NCBI GenBank assembly: GCA_006503475.1
Contig: RSEH01000044.1
Coordinates: 1 to 64,000 of the forward strand
Reading direction: 5' to 3'
Origin: Stentor roeselii
Lineage: Eukaryota; Ciliophora; Heterotrichea; Heterotrichida; Stentoridae
Length of the DNA stretch: 64,000 nt
The translations under genes and the position numbers were made by a program. Positions 38,433 to 50,457 of this stretch are shown here, piece by piece (within the stretch, counting starts at the first letter, position 1; the number at the start of each line of letters is the position of its first letter). The notes under the pieces are model-generated. The model was not told where the DNA came from. It worked only from the letters and a program-made list of their open reading frames with translations, and made no database searches.

Positions 38433-38484
38433 TTAAATGAATATTTCTTGAAATTTCTTTATTATCTAGGGTTAATTTAACTTG

Positions 38485-39480
38485 CTAGTTAGTTGATAAA
38501 GCTTTTTGTAATGATTGCTGCAATTGTTGGATCTCCAGGTCTAATGTGTCGATCTCGTCTTGCAAATATTCATCTTGTGAGTTTCGACTCATTAGTAAAT
38601 CTAGTCGTTTAGGAGTCGGGGTAGTGTTTTCAGGACGAGCCACTTGAATGGCTTGAAAAGCTTCTTTAAGATGGCCGATAATCTGGCATTGCTCTGTTAA
38701 GGTAGCTTGAAGACTTTTCACATGCTGAGCAAGTATCTCATTTTCATGTTCAAGCATTTCTATTCTGCTTTCTTGCTCTTCAATATTTCTTTTACCTGAA
38801 GATTCCATCATTCGTTTTTTCATCAGTTTAGTTTGTTCTTGGAGTCGATTTAAACTTTCTTTGTACCCTTGCACCTTATCACGCAGCCCGGTGATTTCTT
38901 TTCGAAGCTTCAAGTTTTCAGTCTCAGGGTCATCATCATGATCCAAGTTCTTTCCAGAATCATTAAACATATTCATCAAATCCTGAAGACTTGTAACAAG
39001 TCTCCTAAAAACTTCTCTAGTCTTCGGAACTTTTAAATTCGGTTCAATAGCCAATTCAATTTCTTGAAGAGACTTAAGCGCAGTACTTAAATATCGACGT
39101 CCAGCTCGTGACTTGAGTTTCAAGACCTGGTCAATATCACTGAATGAGTTTTTCAAGTTATCAATCAATTTCTGCTGTTCCGGCTGGGAAGATATGAAAG
39201 ATCCTTGCAAACTATGCGAGTTATTCGATAAAAGTTTGTTGTATTCTTCTTGCAGCTTCGCGTATGAAGACTCTGTTGAATGCAGCTTCGACTGAAGCTC
39301 TTTGTATGAAGATCGAGTTGCCAGAAGTTCTTCGTATTGCTCTTTTGATATCAGGATTTGCTTGTCGCTTACTACTTTTTGGTTTAAAGCTTTTATTAAT
39401 AGGTCGTCGTCTTTGGAACGGGATGAAGAACGTTTACGCTTTTCACTTGTTGAGCGTTTTCTTGTCCGGGCGTTTTTCAT
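38485..39480 (-). CDS. Coiled-coil protein with basic N-terminus
   Basis: A 331-residue protein starting with an Arg/Lys/Ser-rich stretch (MKNARTRKRSTSEKRKRSSSRSK), followed by heptad-rich helices over most of the length (for example about 45-95, 190-270 and 300-330). Between them a compact helical part (LKSLQEIELAIEPNLKVPKTREVFRRLVTSLQ broken by short loops) may be globular. No family recognised; centrosomal, basal-body or cortical scaffold is plausible in a ciliate but unproven. Ends in TAG. Confidence 0.65.
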   Translation of the reverse strand: MKNARTRKRSTSEKRKRSSSRSKDDDLLIKALNQKVVSDKQILISKEQYEELLATRSSYKELQSKLHSTESSYAKLQEEYNKLLSNNSHSLQGSFISSQPEQQKLIDNLKNSFSDIDQVLKLKSRAGRRYLSTALKSLQEIELAIEPNLKVPKTREVFRRLVTSLQDLMNMFNDSGKNLDHDDDPETENLKLRKEITGLRDKVQGYKESLNRLQEQTKLMKKRMMESSGKRNIEEQESRIEMLEHENEILAQHVKSLQATLTEQCQIIGHLKEAFQAIQVARPENTTPTPKRLDLLMSRNSQDEYLQDEIDTLDLEIQQLQQSLQKALSTN

Positions 39481-40129
39481 GAATGATTATTTAATTTAAT
39501 TGGAGGGAATTTTGATAGTTTATGGAAATTTATTTGTGGAGTTTTGGGATTTTTTTTTTGGTGGAGTGATTAGGAAGAATAATGAATTGAAGATTTTATA
39601 TTAGTAGAGTTGCTAATGAAGAGAAATTAATCTAGCTTCTCATCTGATAATCAATAGTAAATATATATAGAAATATTTTGGTTGTTTTTATAGATTAAAT
39701 TTGTGTGAAAACTCTAAGAAAATATTATCTATGATAGATATACCTTTAAAATAAATAGACAAGTAGTATAGTTAATATAAAAATTTTGTATTTAGTAATC
39801 ATACCTAAGGTATAATGCTCTGAAAATTCTAATTTTTATTCTGAGAATCAAGAGCTAATAGTATTGGTTTTTCAAAATGCTTAATTTGAAGTATAGATTT
39901 TAATTATCAATCAATCTGGTTATAATAGGAATATGAAGAAATAGGAAAAGAAGTAGGGAATAAATGACGTTATTATAATATTAATCTTCTAAATGAAGTT
40001 TATCATTCAAGCAAATACTATTGATGGCATAAAAATATTGAGATTCATTAATTATGAATACAAAGGATGCTCTTTGTGATTAAAATAGTAAAACTAAAAA
40101 AATGCATCCATTTTTCATTTATATGAAAT
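39481..40129. other. AT-rich gap; right part belongs to the Kelch duplication
   Basis: No gene seen. From about 39,931 the sequence is homologous to 42,432 onward, the 3' flank of the second Kelch-like copy, so it is part of a duplicated segment. The rest is AT-rich without features. Confidence 0.55.
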
Positions 40130-41441
40130 TTAAGTTATGGCTTTTGATTGTTTTACTAATCTTTTCTTTGAATCGAATCGATAAATTATATTGTTTGAAT
40201 TAGCGAAGTATATAAATTCATTTTTCTTTATTCCTTTTGTGTAAATATTTCCAACTATCCCTTGTTTATTACACATTTCCCAATTCATCAAATCATTTAC
40301 AGTACTAAAATAAATTTCACTTGAAATTATAAAACAAATATTCTCGAATTGTATGATTATATTACTAAAATTCACTGTAAAATTAATTTTAATTTCTTCG
40401 TATTTATCTTGTTCTATATTATATCGATACAAATTATTCAAACTAGCTCCTGTAATGATTATTGTATCCCTAATCAAAATGCTACTTGTATCTATTATCG
40501 CCTTTGGCAAATTACAAATGCTTTTCCAGTTTTTTAATTTTAAATCAAATACTTTACTAATTGATGTTGCAACTCCTATATTTTCTAATGGTGATCTACC
40601 ACCAAAAATGAAGATATTATTTTTGAATAAAGTAGGTTTTGAAGCAGAAATTTCATAATCCTTATCTATCAATTCAAAACCCATAGTTTTCAAATTAATT
40701 ATTAATGTTTTTCCAGAGAAATAATCACTACCATACCACCCTCCGTGCACAAATAATTCATTATTCTTGAGTTGAAGAATGCATGGATTGATAAATTGAT
40801 TTATTGAATTTAGAGTAGTCTTTGTAACTTTAAAGCTTTGCAAATTTAAGCTTATCAAAGTATTCCTATAATATGGAAAAAAGTATATAAAATCAAAAGA
40901 AATTTCATCAATTTCATTATCATAAATATTTTCTTCATCTTCCATTTTACTTCCTTGATTTTCATCATTTATCATAATCTTAACTTGGTAATCATCAATT
41001 TTAAAGTATTTAAAAATAGTTTTCTTGTAATCGAAGTAAACTTCTTGAATGATTCTAACATCTTCTGGTGTAAAATATTCTGTCGGGACAGAAATAATAG
41101 TTGATCCTTTCATCTGAATATCTTTAATAATTTTTTTTAGTTTAGCACATGCTTGATCAGAATTGAAAATAATATTTTCAGCAACTGAATTGATTTCTTT
41201 AACTATCTGAAGTGTTTGAGATTTGATTTTCTTTTCATTTTCTAGAAGTTCTTGAAGACTTTTCAGATTAATTGGCTTGTCTTCATTTTTTACATATTTT
41301 TCCAAATTGATGCCTTAAACGTATATTTTCAGATATGTGAGTGCCATAATGAGAGTAGCAACAATAAGTCAAAGAGCCTTTACAGTCGCAAGCTGATGCT
41401 GCAAGTTGAGAACATTCTTTCATATAACAGCGAATCTCTAT
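40130..41441 (-). pseudogene. Kelch-like gene, copy A, with damaged 5' end
   Basis: Close copy (about 90% by eye) of the intact gene at 42630-43952. It keeps an open frame of 391 codons from 41305, covering the helical linker and the Kelch-type beta-propeller (FVHGGWYGSDYF, IFGGRSP, LKNWKSICNLPKAIIDTSSI). Relative to copy B it has lost the start codon (ATA at 41439-41441) and 8 bp just upstream of 41305, which shifts the N-terminal zinc-finger-like part out of frame. It could still make a shorter protein from the internal Met, so it may be a young pseudogene or a truncated gene. Confidence 0.7.
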
Positions 41442-42629
41442 TTATAGAATATTACTTAAACACTAATAAAGTAAATCTTTCAAATTATTGAATTGCTAGT
41501 TCAGATAACACCATCTAAGATAATTCTTTTCGATGATTTAATCTTATTGTATATAAATAAGATAATTTTGTAAGGACTCTTAATGAAAAACCATTCCTCT
41601 TAATATTGAATTTCATATTCAAATCGAATGTTTAAAATACAAAAAATTATTGAAATTTTACCTGATTATAAATACTTTATACCTGCAGTAAAAGAACCAG
41701 AAGATTAAAAGTGTAAAGCTGAATACAATTTTCAAGAAGGTTATCTCTTATTTTTAATTTAAGAGCTAATACACCTGCTATATACAAATAAAACATTTGT
41801 GATAGTGAATTTCAACCGAAATGCTGAATAGTGGGTAATTTGATACCCAGGGTTAAATATCCATCAGGGCCAAGGACTTGGGTCATCCTTTATTAGAAAA
41901 AATATCTGATTAGTTATGATATATTTTAAAGAGCTAAACGAAAAGTTATTCTATAAATTTATAAAAAAATCTCATATAAGCACGAATAAAGAATTAAGTT
42001 TTATGATTGCTACAATAATTATAGTTCATTCCAGCATGATGAATGTGCTTAATCTTGCGATTGAAATATAATCAAGTTTTAATCATATCTATGAGAATAT
42101 TCTACAAGGTGCAAAAGCATATATAAGTTATGCTGCTTACAATAAAATTTCAGATAAATTTTCAGTAATCCTGCTTAGATGAAGATAGTTTTGATTTAAA
42201 ATTTTTGTGAATTTTGACTCATTTATAATAGAAATTATTAAAAAAAGTATTATTAAAGAAATGAAATCTATAGAAGCGAATTAGAGTTATCACCGTTAAT
42301 TGTTAAAGTGGATTAATTATTCAAGTAATGTTTTTGAGCTTTTCAGTAGACTGATGCTATTATATTATTATTCTATTAAATACACTTAATTTACTTTATT
42401 TACTTTGGGTAGTTTTAATTATCTTAAATTAATATGAAGAAATAGGAAAAGAAAAGGGGATTAATCAACATAATAGAATATTAATATTGAAATGAAGTTT
42501 ATCAGTCAAATAAATACTATAAATGGTATAAAAAATATTGAGATTCATTTATTATCAATATAAAGTATGATCTTTGTGATTAAAAAGGTAAAACCAAAGA
42601 AATTAATCCATTTTTCATTTATACGATAT
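41442..42629. other. AT-rich spacer between Kelch-like copies
   Basis: About 1.2 kb with very low G+C. No supported gene on either strand. The right end, from about 42,432, is homologous to the flank of copy A and marks the end of the duplicated unit. Confidence 0.5.
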
Positions 42630-43952
42630 TTAATATCTGAGCTCTATTTTATTTATTAATCTTTTCTTTGGATCGAATTGATAAATTGTATTACCTCTAC
42701 CAACGAAGTAAAAAAAATCATTTTTCTTTATTCCTTTTGTATAAATAGTTTCATATATCCCTTCTAGATTACACATTTCCCAATTCATCAAATCATTTAC
42801 ACTGCTACAATAAATTGCACTTGAAATAATAAAACAAATTTTCTCGAATTTTATGATTATATTACTATAATTCACTGTAAAATTAATTTTAATATCTTCG
42901 TATTTATCTTGTTCTATATTATATCGATACAAGCTATTCAAATCATTTCCTGTAATAATTATTGTATCCCTAATCAAAATACTACTTGTATCTATTATCG
43001 CCTTTGGCAAATTACAAATACTTTTCCAGTTTTTTAATTTTAAATCAAATACTTTACTAATTGATGTTCCTTCATATTCTATATTTTCTAATGGTGATCT
43101 ACCACCAAAAATGAAGATATTATTTTTGAATAAAGTAGGTTTTGAAGCAGAAATTTTATAATCCGTATCTATCAATTCAAAACCCATAGTTTTCAAATTA
43201 ATTATTAATGTTTTTCCAGAGAAATAATCACTACCATACCACCCTCCGTGTATAAATAATAGATCATTTTTGATTTGAAGAATGCATGGATTGATAAATT
43301 GATTTATTGAATTTAGAGTAGTCTTTGTAACTTTAAAGCTTTCCAAATTTAAGCTCATCAATCTATTCCAATTATATGGAAAATAGTATAAAAAATCAAA
43401 AGAAATTTCATCAATTTCATTATCATAAATATTTTCTTCATCTTCCATTTTACTTCCTTGATTTTCATCATTTATCATAATCTTAACTTGGTAATCATCA
43501 ATTTTAAAGTATTTAAAAATAGTTTTCTTGTAATCGAAGTAAACTTCTTGAATGATTTTAACATCTTCTGGTGTAAAATATTCTGTAGGGACAGAAATAA
43601 TAGTTGATCCTTTCATCTGAATATCTTTAATAATTTTTTTTAGTTTAGAACATGCTTGATCAGAATTGAAAATAATATTTTCAGCAACTGAATTGATTTC
43701 TTTAACTATCTGAAGTGTTTGAGATTTGATTTTCTTTTCATTTTCTAGAAGTTCTTGAAGACTTTTCAGAATAATTGGCTTGTCTTCATTTTTTACATAT
43801 TTTTCCAAATTGATGACTGAATGCCTTAAACGTATATTTTCAGATATGTGAGTACCATAATGAGAGTAGCAACAGTAAGTCAAAGAGCCTTTACAGTCGC
43901 AAGCTGATGCTGCAAGTTGAGAACATTCTTTCATATAACAGCGAATCTCCAT
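42630..43952 (-). CDS. Kelch-like propeller protein with N-terminal Cys/His finger, copy B
   Basis: A 440-residue protein, apparently intact. The N-terminus holds a B-box-like finger (CYMKECSQLAASACDCKGSLTYCC as Cys pairs, then HYGTH, H). A helical stretch (50-120), an acidic segment, and Kelch-type repeats (about 175-430: FIHGGWYGSDYF, FIFGGRSPLEN, LKNWKSICNLP, LYRYNIEQDKYEDI) follow. Kelch propellers bind other proteins; no ligand known. It ends in TAA. Lies in the gene-poor island with its damaged sister copy 2.5 kb to the left, on the same strand. Confidence 0.72.
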   Translation of the reverse strand: MEIRCYMKECSQLAASACDCKGSLTYCCYSHYGTHISENIRLRHSVINLEKYVKNEDKPIILKSLQELLENEKKIKSQTLQIVKEINSVAENIIFNSDQACSKLKKIIKDIQMKGSTIISVPTEYFTPEDVKIIQEVYFDYKKTIFKYFKIDDYQVKIMINDENQGSKMEDEENIYDNEIDEISFDFLYYFPYNWNRLMSLNLESFKVTKTTLNSINQFINPCILQIKNDLLFIHGGWYGSDYFSGKTLIINLKTMGFELIDTDYKISASKPTLFKNNIFIFGGRSPLENIEYEGTSISKVFDLKLKNWKSICNLPKAIIDTSSILIRDTIIITGNDLNSLYRYNIEQDKYEDIKINFTVNYSNIIIKFEKICFIISSAIYCSSVNDLMNWEMCNLEGIYETIYTKGIKKNDFFYFVGRGNTIYQFDPKKRLINKIELRY

Positions 43953-45000
43953 TTATAGAATATTACTTAGGCAGGCATGGAAGTAATAAGAGATACATCT
44001 AGTTTAAAGTTTTTATGATTAAGGTTAAAATTGTGCTTTTTTGATTATTATGTTGAAGAAATGGTATTTTATTATTTAGCCAATGATTTGACTTATTTAC
44101 TTATTTAACCAATTAAATTATGAATAAATAGACAATTCAATAAATTATACCAAGTTAATCTAATAAAGTCCATATCAAATTAGATAAGCAAACAAAGTAC
44201 TTCAACTCAACCCTGATAATACTATGAAAATTCAGATTTTCGAATGCCAAATGAAGCTGATTACTACTCAGGAGTACTTCATCATACTTAAATTCTAGAG
44301 GCTTGTGCATCAAGCACTCTTAAATCAAAATATATCTTATAACAAGAATATCTAAATCATTTAATTTGGAGGTCCACTGAAAATTAATATTCTGTCAAAT
44401 ATATATGAAAAATTTCTAAAATATTAGATTTTTATAAAATTGAACTTTTTATATACTGATCTTAGGAAATAAACGATTATCGAACGCTAACTTATAACTT
44501 GATTAGATTGTTTATAAATTTAATATAGCATCTATATTATTTCAAAATTTATTGATTTATTGGTATTTTAGCATCCAGACCAGTATATTCAACAGTTCCA
44601 AGATTCCTAAATATTTTTATATATAAAATACTATTATAAATAAGCTAATTTTATTAATCAACACAGAATATTTTCGAAGTCTATTATTTATCGTCTCAAG
44701 TTTTTTAATTTTTTTTTCCTTCTATACATGCCAAAAGTGATTTTTCTATTCCAAAAAAAGTAGCATCAACAACTTGAACTTCCATGCATATTGTTTTCTT
44801 CACTAATCATGCACTTTTGCTAGATTTTCTGGTTCCTTGTTATCAAAAGTTGCCTATATGTAGGACTAGTTTATCTTCAGTAATTAATTCAATTTTTCAT
44901 CAGCTTCTGCATCTCACGCGGCGTCTTTTTCGTTTAAACTAAATAATTGCAATTTTCGTTAATTTTAACCGATTTGAAGAACCTTGTGATTCAAACCTTT
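43953..45000. other. AT-rich region, no gene seen
   Basis: About 1 kb of very AT-rich sequence with no supported coding frame, RNA gene or repeat. Confidence 0.4.
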
Positions 45001-46600
45001 TAATCCTTAGCAAGTCGTTGAATTAAAACCTGAAGCTGTTAAGAAGAACTAACTAGTCAAATATTTTTCATTGAGTCACCATCTTGAATAAAGTTCTCAG
45101 ATGGAAATTTTTACTGAAAGTTTCGAATTGAGGATAGGTCTTGATTAGATTTTGGCATTGAAGGAACCTGTAAGACAGATGGACTTGTGAACTCCTGAAC
45201 TAACACCTTATACTTCAAGGGACATGTGTTAATAACAGGTGAGCTTGCTGTTCAAGATAGTTCCCGCCTCTTCATATTATAAGTCCATACCGATACAGTC
45301 GAATAGAAGCTTCTTGTTGATGAGACTTTCCATTGCAAGATTTAAAATCCATTTATATACACTTTCAACTCATTTTTTCTTAATTGTATTCAAGGGCTTC
45401 TTAAGTCCCTATTGTCTTTATCAAAGTTACACCCAGCGTCGCTTGAAGCTTAAGGTCATGCACAAATTATCTGCGAATTCAAATTGAGTTTGAAAGTCTT
45501 TAGCAGTTCTTCGTTAAATTTTGAAGACTTTAAGCAAGGTTATCAAGTGTTTCTTTTTTTTTATTAGTCATTCAAAATAATTTTAAAGGGCTCGATTAGT
45601 GAAGGACTGTTTAGCTGATTAAATCTGTCCCTGTTGTATCGAATGAAGTAATCGTGAAGTCTGCCAGAGGTACTATTGAAGAAGCACAAAACCATTCTTA
45701 GGTGTTGCGGTGGGTTGGCCATGCCCAATTTTTAGAAGATAACAGATGGATAGTTTGGTTTTCGTAGTTGGCCTTCAGTTATTCGAAGTATCTGGAGAAA
45801 TTTAAATGCATTTACTTAGTATTTGAAATATGAACTGTTTACATCCAGGTTTATCAAATTCCCATTGTCCAGAAGAGCCTTATTATATCAGGATAACCCG
45901 AAATTGATAAAAACTTATCATTTTCAGTGAGTTTATTAATTTTTATACAGAGCCATGCCAGTGACATGATCTTCTTCGAATTCTTTAAAAGTTTCTCAGA
46001 CTTTTACCTCAAAATATCCACTTTCTCTGAACTTGAATTCAAATCACTTCCTTTAAATCCTGCTGAATTTTATTTTCTCTGGCAGCAATTTCTTTTTCTT
46101 TTTTAGATTCCTAAACTTTGTATCAGTGATTTTCTTCAAATATTCCTGAGCTCTTTTGACAATTTTAAGTGTCTTTTCTTGGTTTATCTATAATTCTTAA
46201 ACTGAAAGTTTTGTTTCTCGCTTCCAAAGCTGAGTTTCATTTAGGAACAGAGGTTCCTTCATGTTTTTTGCTTTTTTTCCTGTTTTTCTGATGAGTCCTC
46301 GGAAAACTGCATGACTTTAAATTTAACTGAGTCAATTTCATATTTGAGTTTTCTTTCATTTACTTAAATTCTACAATTCAACTATTTTTAATCTTTTTCT
46401 GATTTTTAAGTCCTGAATTGTCTCGATGAGTTTTGTATATCTCGACTTTTATAAAACTTCAGCCTTTCCCTTATTCGATACTTTCCAGCTCTATATCTTT
46501 TGTAGGTTGTTGAAGGACTTAGCCTTGAATCGATAATAATGAGGATAAGGTCAAATTTTTTGAGGCTTATGCCTCTAGGATAAAGAGTTGTTTGAAAAAT
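45000..46600 (-). pseudogene. Relic of an unrecognised protein-coding gene
   Basis: The region has base composition like coding DNA here, and the minus strand reads in several short protein-like pieces with coding-type residue mix, for example MANPPQHLRMVLCFF and SGRLHDYFIRYNRD around 45,590-45,720, and Lys/Glu-rich helical pieces near 46,080-46,150. No single frame runs through, so it looks like a decayed gene with many breaks. I could not assign it to a family. A small plus-strand open frame at 45239-45487 overlaps it and is probably fortuitous. Confidence 0.35.
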
Positions 46601-47131
46601 TACAGCTTTGGAATGTTTTTTTGAGATAAGTACTGTGAAAATCCTCTAGATTTTTCTAATCTGTCCATTTAGGTTATATTAGAATTTCTGATGAATTTCA
46701 GATAAATCCAGATGGTTTAGTTTTGAAAAAGAATTGATTGATTATATGATTTTATTGTTGAAATTCAGAGATTTTAAAGGGAAGTGGATTTGGATAATAA
46801 ATTGATATGGTTGATTTGGTTGCAGAATAAATTTTTTGAATTCAGATGATCACTACAGATTCAATTTTAAAGGATTAAAATTTGAAGAATGATTGAGATG
46901 TTTTGAAATTGGGAATTATTATAAGAATATTATTTTTCAAGCTTAAATATTAACCTTGTTAAAAGTAGTGCTTTAATTAGTTTCCTTATGGATGTCAGCT
47001 ATAATTGTAATATGAATTAACTATCGAGTTCATGAAAACTCATGATCATCAGAAATAGTATAAATTACTTATTTGTTCTATTATCAATTCAATTTTTTTA
47101 TATCCTTAATGATTTAAGATCAATATTTAAG
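46601..47131. other. AT-rich region, no gene seen
   Basis: About 530 bp rich in A, T and G on the + strand, without a supported gene. It lies downstream of the first DUF4246 gene. Confidence 0.4.
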
Positions 47132-48547
47132 CTAACTAGGTGAAATATTAATCTCTGTGATATCTTTGAACCATCTATTATTTCGATTCTGATCATCAAT
47201 GAAGACGACATCTCCACAATTTCCATAATGAATATAACCCCAACCATTTTTCTCATTTTTCATAGATTCTCTTGCAGCTTCTCTTTTTTCAACAGCTTCT
47301 CTCAAACAAAATTTAGAATAAGCAAAAGACAAAATTTCATCAATCAAAACAACAGGCAACTTAGATGCTTTTCTCAGAGTTTCAAAAGAATCATTTCTTA
47401 GTTGATTCGTTTCAAGCCTTTTCTTAGGGTCAACAATAAAGAAGTTTACGAAAAGCCTTATAATATTTTTATCTGTATTGTTTGCAAGCCTGCAGAATTT
47501 GTGAGGAATGGTATTAGAAAAAACAATGGCTGCTCCTTCGTTTACAGGCACATCCATTTGAGGTACCACACCAGTAAGTTGACGGAAGCCCTCGCTGGGA
47601 GCTTCTCTCGGATGAAATGAAAGATAGTCCTCTTCAAGTTCTGGGTCAATCTTGCAGTAATAAACTCCTCCAGCTACAATATTTTCAGTTTTACCTTCAA
47701 CATGCCATTTCCCTGAGTAAGCTATCCTAGTTTTAATCAAGTAAGCCTGCGCTTTTATAACAACTTGAATAATCTGATCCTTACCTTCTTCAAAAATGTT
47801 TAATTTCTTAAAACCTGGAATCATTTCTTGAAAAACTTGAAAAATGCATTGATAAAGTTGTTCATTTCCTTTCTTCGGTAAGTTATGAATTTCTCCTAAA
47901 GGCTTGACACTTCCATCTTGTTTTAAAAGAACATCAACAGGGAACCAGGCATATCTGCTTCTTTCAGAGACTTTAGAACTGATCGGTTGTGAATAAAAAT
48001 AATTAGGGTTAAGATCAGGATCAATAATATCGATGACTGGAGCATCTTTTTGGAAATCTTTTCTTTGTTTTCCAAGAGTTCGAAGAGATTTGGATAAAAA
48101 AGCATGTTTTTCATCAGGAAGGGGAAGCTTTTGGATTCTGTATATCGGGTATTTCAACTCACAATAACCCCTATCTCCGTAGTGCACACTTCTATCCCAA
48201 CCGTATTTTATGAACATGGATGAAATGTCGATAGGAGGAGAATTGTAATTTTTGACTTCAAAAGACAATGGGAGAACTGTTTGCATCTGCCATTCCTCTG
48301 GAGAATTATTGTCTTTATTAGCGCCTCGCATTTTGGAAAATTTTGGAATAACTTCGAAAGTGAGACCTGTAATTGATTTGTCATGGTTTATTTTAAAGAC
48401 ATACATCATTTTCTGATATCTTTGATATGTGTTCACTTGTACAAATGAAGGAGTGGAAATTGAAAGATGATACTCCAAGATATTTATTTGATCGGTTTGA
48501 TAGTCCATACCGAATTCACTTAGATCATTTGATTCTTCTTCGCTCAT
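47132..48547 (-). CDS. DUF4246-family protein, putative Fe(II)/2-oxoglutarate oxygenase, copy 1
   Basis: A 471-residue protein. The middle matches the DUF4246 pattern known from fungi and bacteria: YAWFPVDVLLKQDGSVK (fungal W.PTDF....DG), EIHNLPKK, and GKWHVEGKTENIVAGGVYY. The latter holds an HxE pair (His about 282) and a distal His follows in NTIPHKF (about 349) with an Arg in RLFVNFF, the order expected for a double-stranded beta-helix dioxygenase. A longer frame adds 11 residues from 48580, but the copy at 50458 starts like MSEEE here, so I use 48547. Ends in TAG. Function is unknown. Confidence 0.8.
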   Translation of the reverse strand: MSEEESNDLSEFGMDYQTDQINILEYHLSISTPSFVQVNTYQRYQKMMYVFKINHDKSITGLTFEVIPKFSKMRGANKDNNSPEEWQMQTVLPLSFEVKNYNSPPIDISSMFIKYGWDRSVHYGDRGYCELKYPIYRIQKLPLPDEKHAFLSKSLRTLGKQRKDFQKDAPVIDIIDPDLNPNYFYSQPISSKVSERSRYAWFPVDVLLKQDGSVKPLGEIHNLPKKGNEQLYQCIFQVFQEMIPGFKKLNIFEEGKDQIIQVVIKAQAYLIKTRIAYSGKWHVEGKTENIVAGGVYYCKIDPELEEDYLSFHPREAPSEGFRQLTGVVPQMDVPVNEGAAIVFSNTIPHKFCRLANNTDKNIIRLFVNFFIVDPKKRLETNQLRNDSFETLRKASKLPVVLIDEILSFAYSKFCLREAVEKREAARESMKNEKNGWGYIHYGNCGDVVFIDDQNRNNRWFKDITEINISPS

Positions 48548-48839
48548 ATTTATTATATTAGGTAATATCAGATAAATCAATTATATCTTAAAGTTCTTAG
48601 TAGAATACTTTTAAAACAGAATTGGGTCGCTAGAAACTTTCTAAGATTATGGTTTTTTAGAAAAAATCATTAGGAATTTAAGGATAAACTTGATATTGAT
48701 TGAATAAAGTTCAAGATGAAAATTTAAGTGAATCAAGGTGCCTAGCAAGTAGTCACAACTTAGAATAGGGAATGAAATTGAAACTCATTATTGTTCCTTA
48801 ACATTCAATATACCAGAGTTAGCAGACTGAGGTTTGATA

Positions 48840-49930
48840 ATTATGCCTGCACTTTTACAACAACTTGAATGATCAGGTCCTCATTTTATCGAAAAAGTAT
48901 AAACCTTAAAACCTGAATCATTTCTCGAAACACTTGAGAAATGAGTTCTTAAAGCTTTTAATTTCCGTTCTTCTGAAAGTTATGAACTTTTCTTATATCT
49001 TTAAGACTTCGATTTGCTTAAAATCACTAGCAAGACCTACTGCAAATACTTTAGGTTTTTTTAACAATGTCCTAATGAAATTGAGTGTAATTCCCCTGCT
49101 CATTATGAAATATTTGGAAGCACTTCGTGTGAGTTATCGAAAACTGAGCCTCTATATCTTTTGCTTTATTTTTTGCCGAAAGACAAGTAATAAGATAACT
49201 TTTTTTACTATACTTGTCTGCACGATTTTATTTAATCTACCTTTTAATTCTTTATTCTTTTAAATTTAAATTCATTAGAGGATAGCCAGTAAGACTAAGT
49301 GCTAATTGGGTTCTGAAAGAAAATACTTAAATTTAACAAACGGATGTTTTGAAATGAGAAAGGGATTGTATTTGCTATACCTAGGAAATATAAGAGCAGT
49401 TTTTTCACATCTTAAAAATTAATATCGATGATATTCGATATTTTAATCAAATTGATCAACACTCTTCATTTATGGTTTTAAAGTCTCATAGCTTCCGGTT
49501 TAATTTTCTGGTTTTAACTTATCATTTTCAATTCTTCATGTCCCAGATCTAGTTAAAAACTTCTTCATTCAATAAATTAATCCCAGTCTAATTACCAAAA
49601 TTTTTAGGACCCCAGCCAGGCCTGTTTATGATTTGTGAGTTGAAAAATATCAACAGGGAGCCATGCATATCTGCTTCTTTAAAAGATTTTATAACTGACT
49701 AATGGTTAATAATAATCAGTGTCAATATCAGGACTAATAACGTGAATAATAAGTAAATTCTATGATATCTATTCTTCGTTTTGAAAGATTTTTCATAAGA
49801 AATAGGAACTTTTTTGATTCGTTATAATATGAGTATTTAAACTCATAATATCTTTCATCACTGTAGTTCACACTCTGAATCTATCCGTATTTTATGAAAT
49901 TGATTAAATTTAAGAAACATGCTAATAATA
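48840..49930 (-). pseudogene. Decayed DUF4246 copy split by about 600 bp
   Basis: Two parts resemble copy 1 in the same orientation. 48,840-49,010 parallels about 47,745-47,925 (the EGKDQIIQVV...EMIPGF region), and 49,640-49,930 parallels about 47,930-48,230 (VSERSRYAWFP through FIKYGWD). Similarity is clear but no frame is open. The parts are adjacent in copy 1 yet separated here by about 600 bp of unrelated sequence, so something was inserted or rearranged. Confidence 0.7.
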
Positions 49931-50457
49931 AGTATCTAGTAAAACATTAAGGAAAGAAGATTTGCATATCATATTTTCATCTTCATAATATTTGAGTGAA
50001 ACTGGAAATGTTTTCAATTTGTGGAAATTCTGGGATATCTTACGGACTGTTTCATTTGTTGATTTTTTATACAGAGAGATAATTTTATTTCCAGTATCTA
50101 TTGTTTTATTGAATAAGCAAAGTATTGATACTCTATTAATTTTATCATTAGTTTTACAGTTATCACATATTTATGATGTCACTTTGCCTATAATTCATTT
50201 AATTAGTTGAATCAATAATTTAATCAGAGTTAATTGTATCATGAAAATGATTATCTTAGATCTAATAAAATATATTATTCTCAAAGCAGGGAAATACCTA
50301 TAAGAAAAGTATATATTTTCAAAGCCTTGTTAAATTCAAGTTAGAATCAATATATTTAGAGTTTAATGATTTCATTCTAAAAGTTTTTTCGTTATCTAAG
50401 ATCTTTTTAGCTATTTTGAGTTTCTAATTGAGTCTCTTTATTAAAGACAATATAAAA
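49931..50457. other. AT-rich region upstream of DUF4246 copy 2
   Basis: About 530 bp, AT-rich. A 72-codon open frame at 49992-50210 shows no recognisable features and is treated as chance. No other gene seen. Confidence 0.4.

Noticed and set aside
45239-45487. 82-codon open frame on the + strand
   Set aside because: It overlaps decayed coding sequence on the other strand and shows no domain or conserved pattern.
49992-50210. 72-codon open frame in the island
   Set aside because: AT-rich, hydrophobic by composition, no homology recognised, and it lies next to decayed gene sequence.
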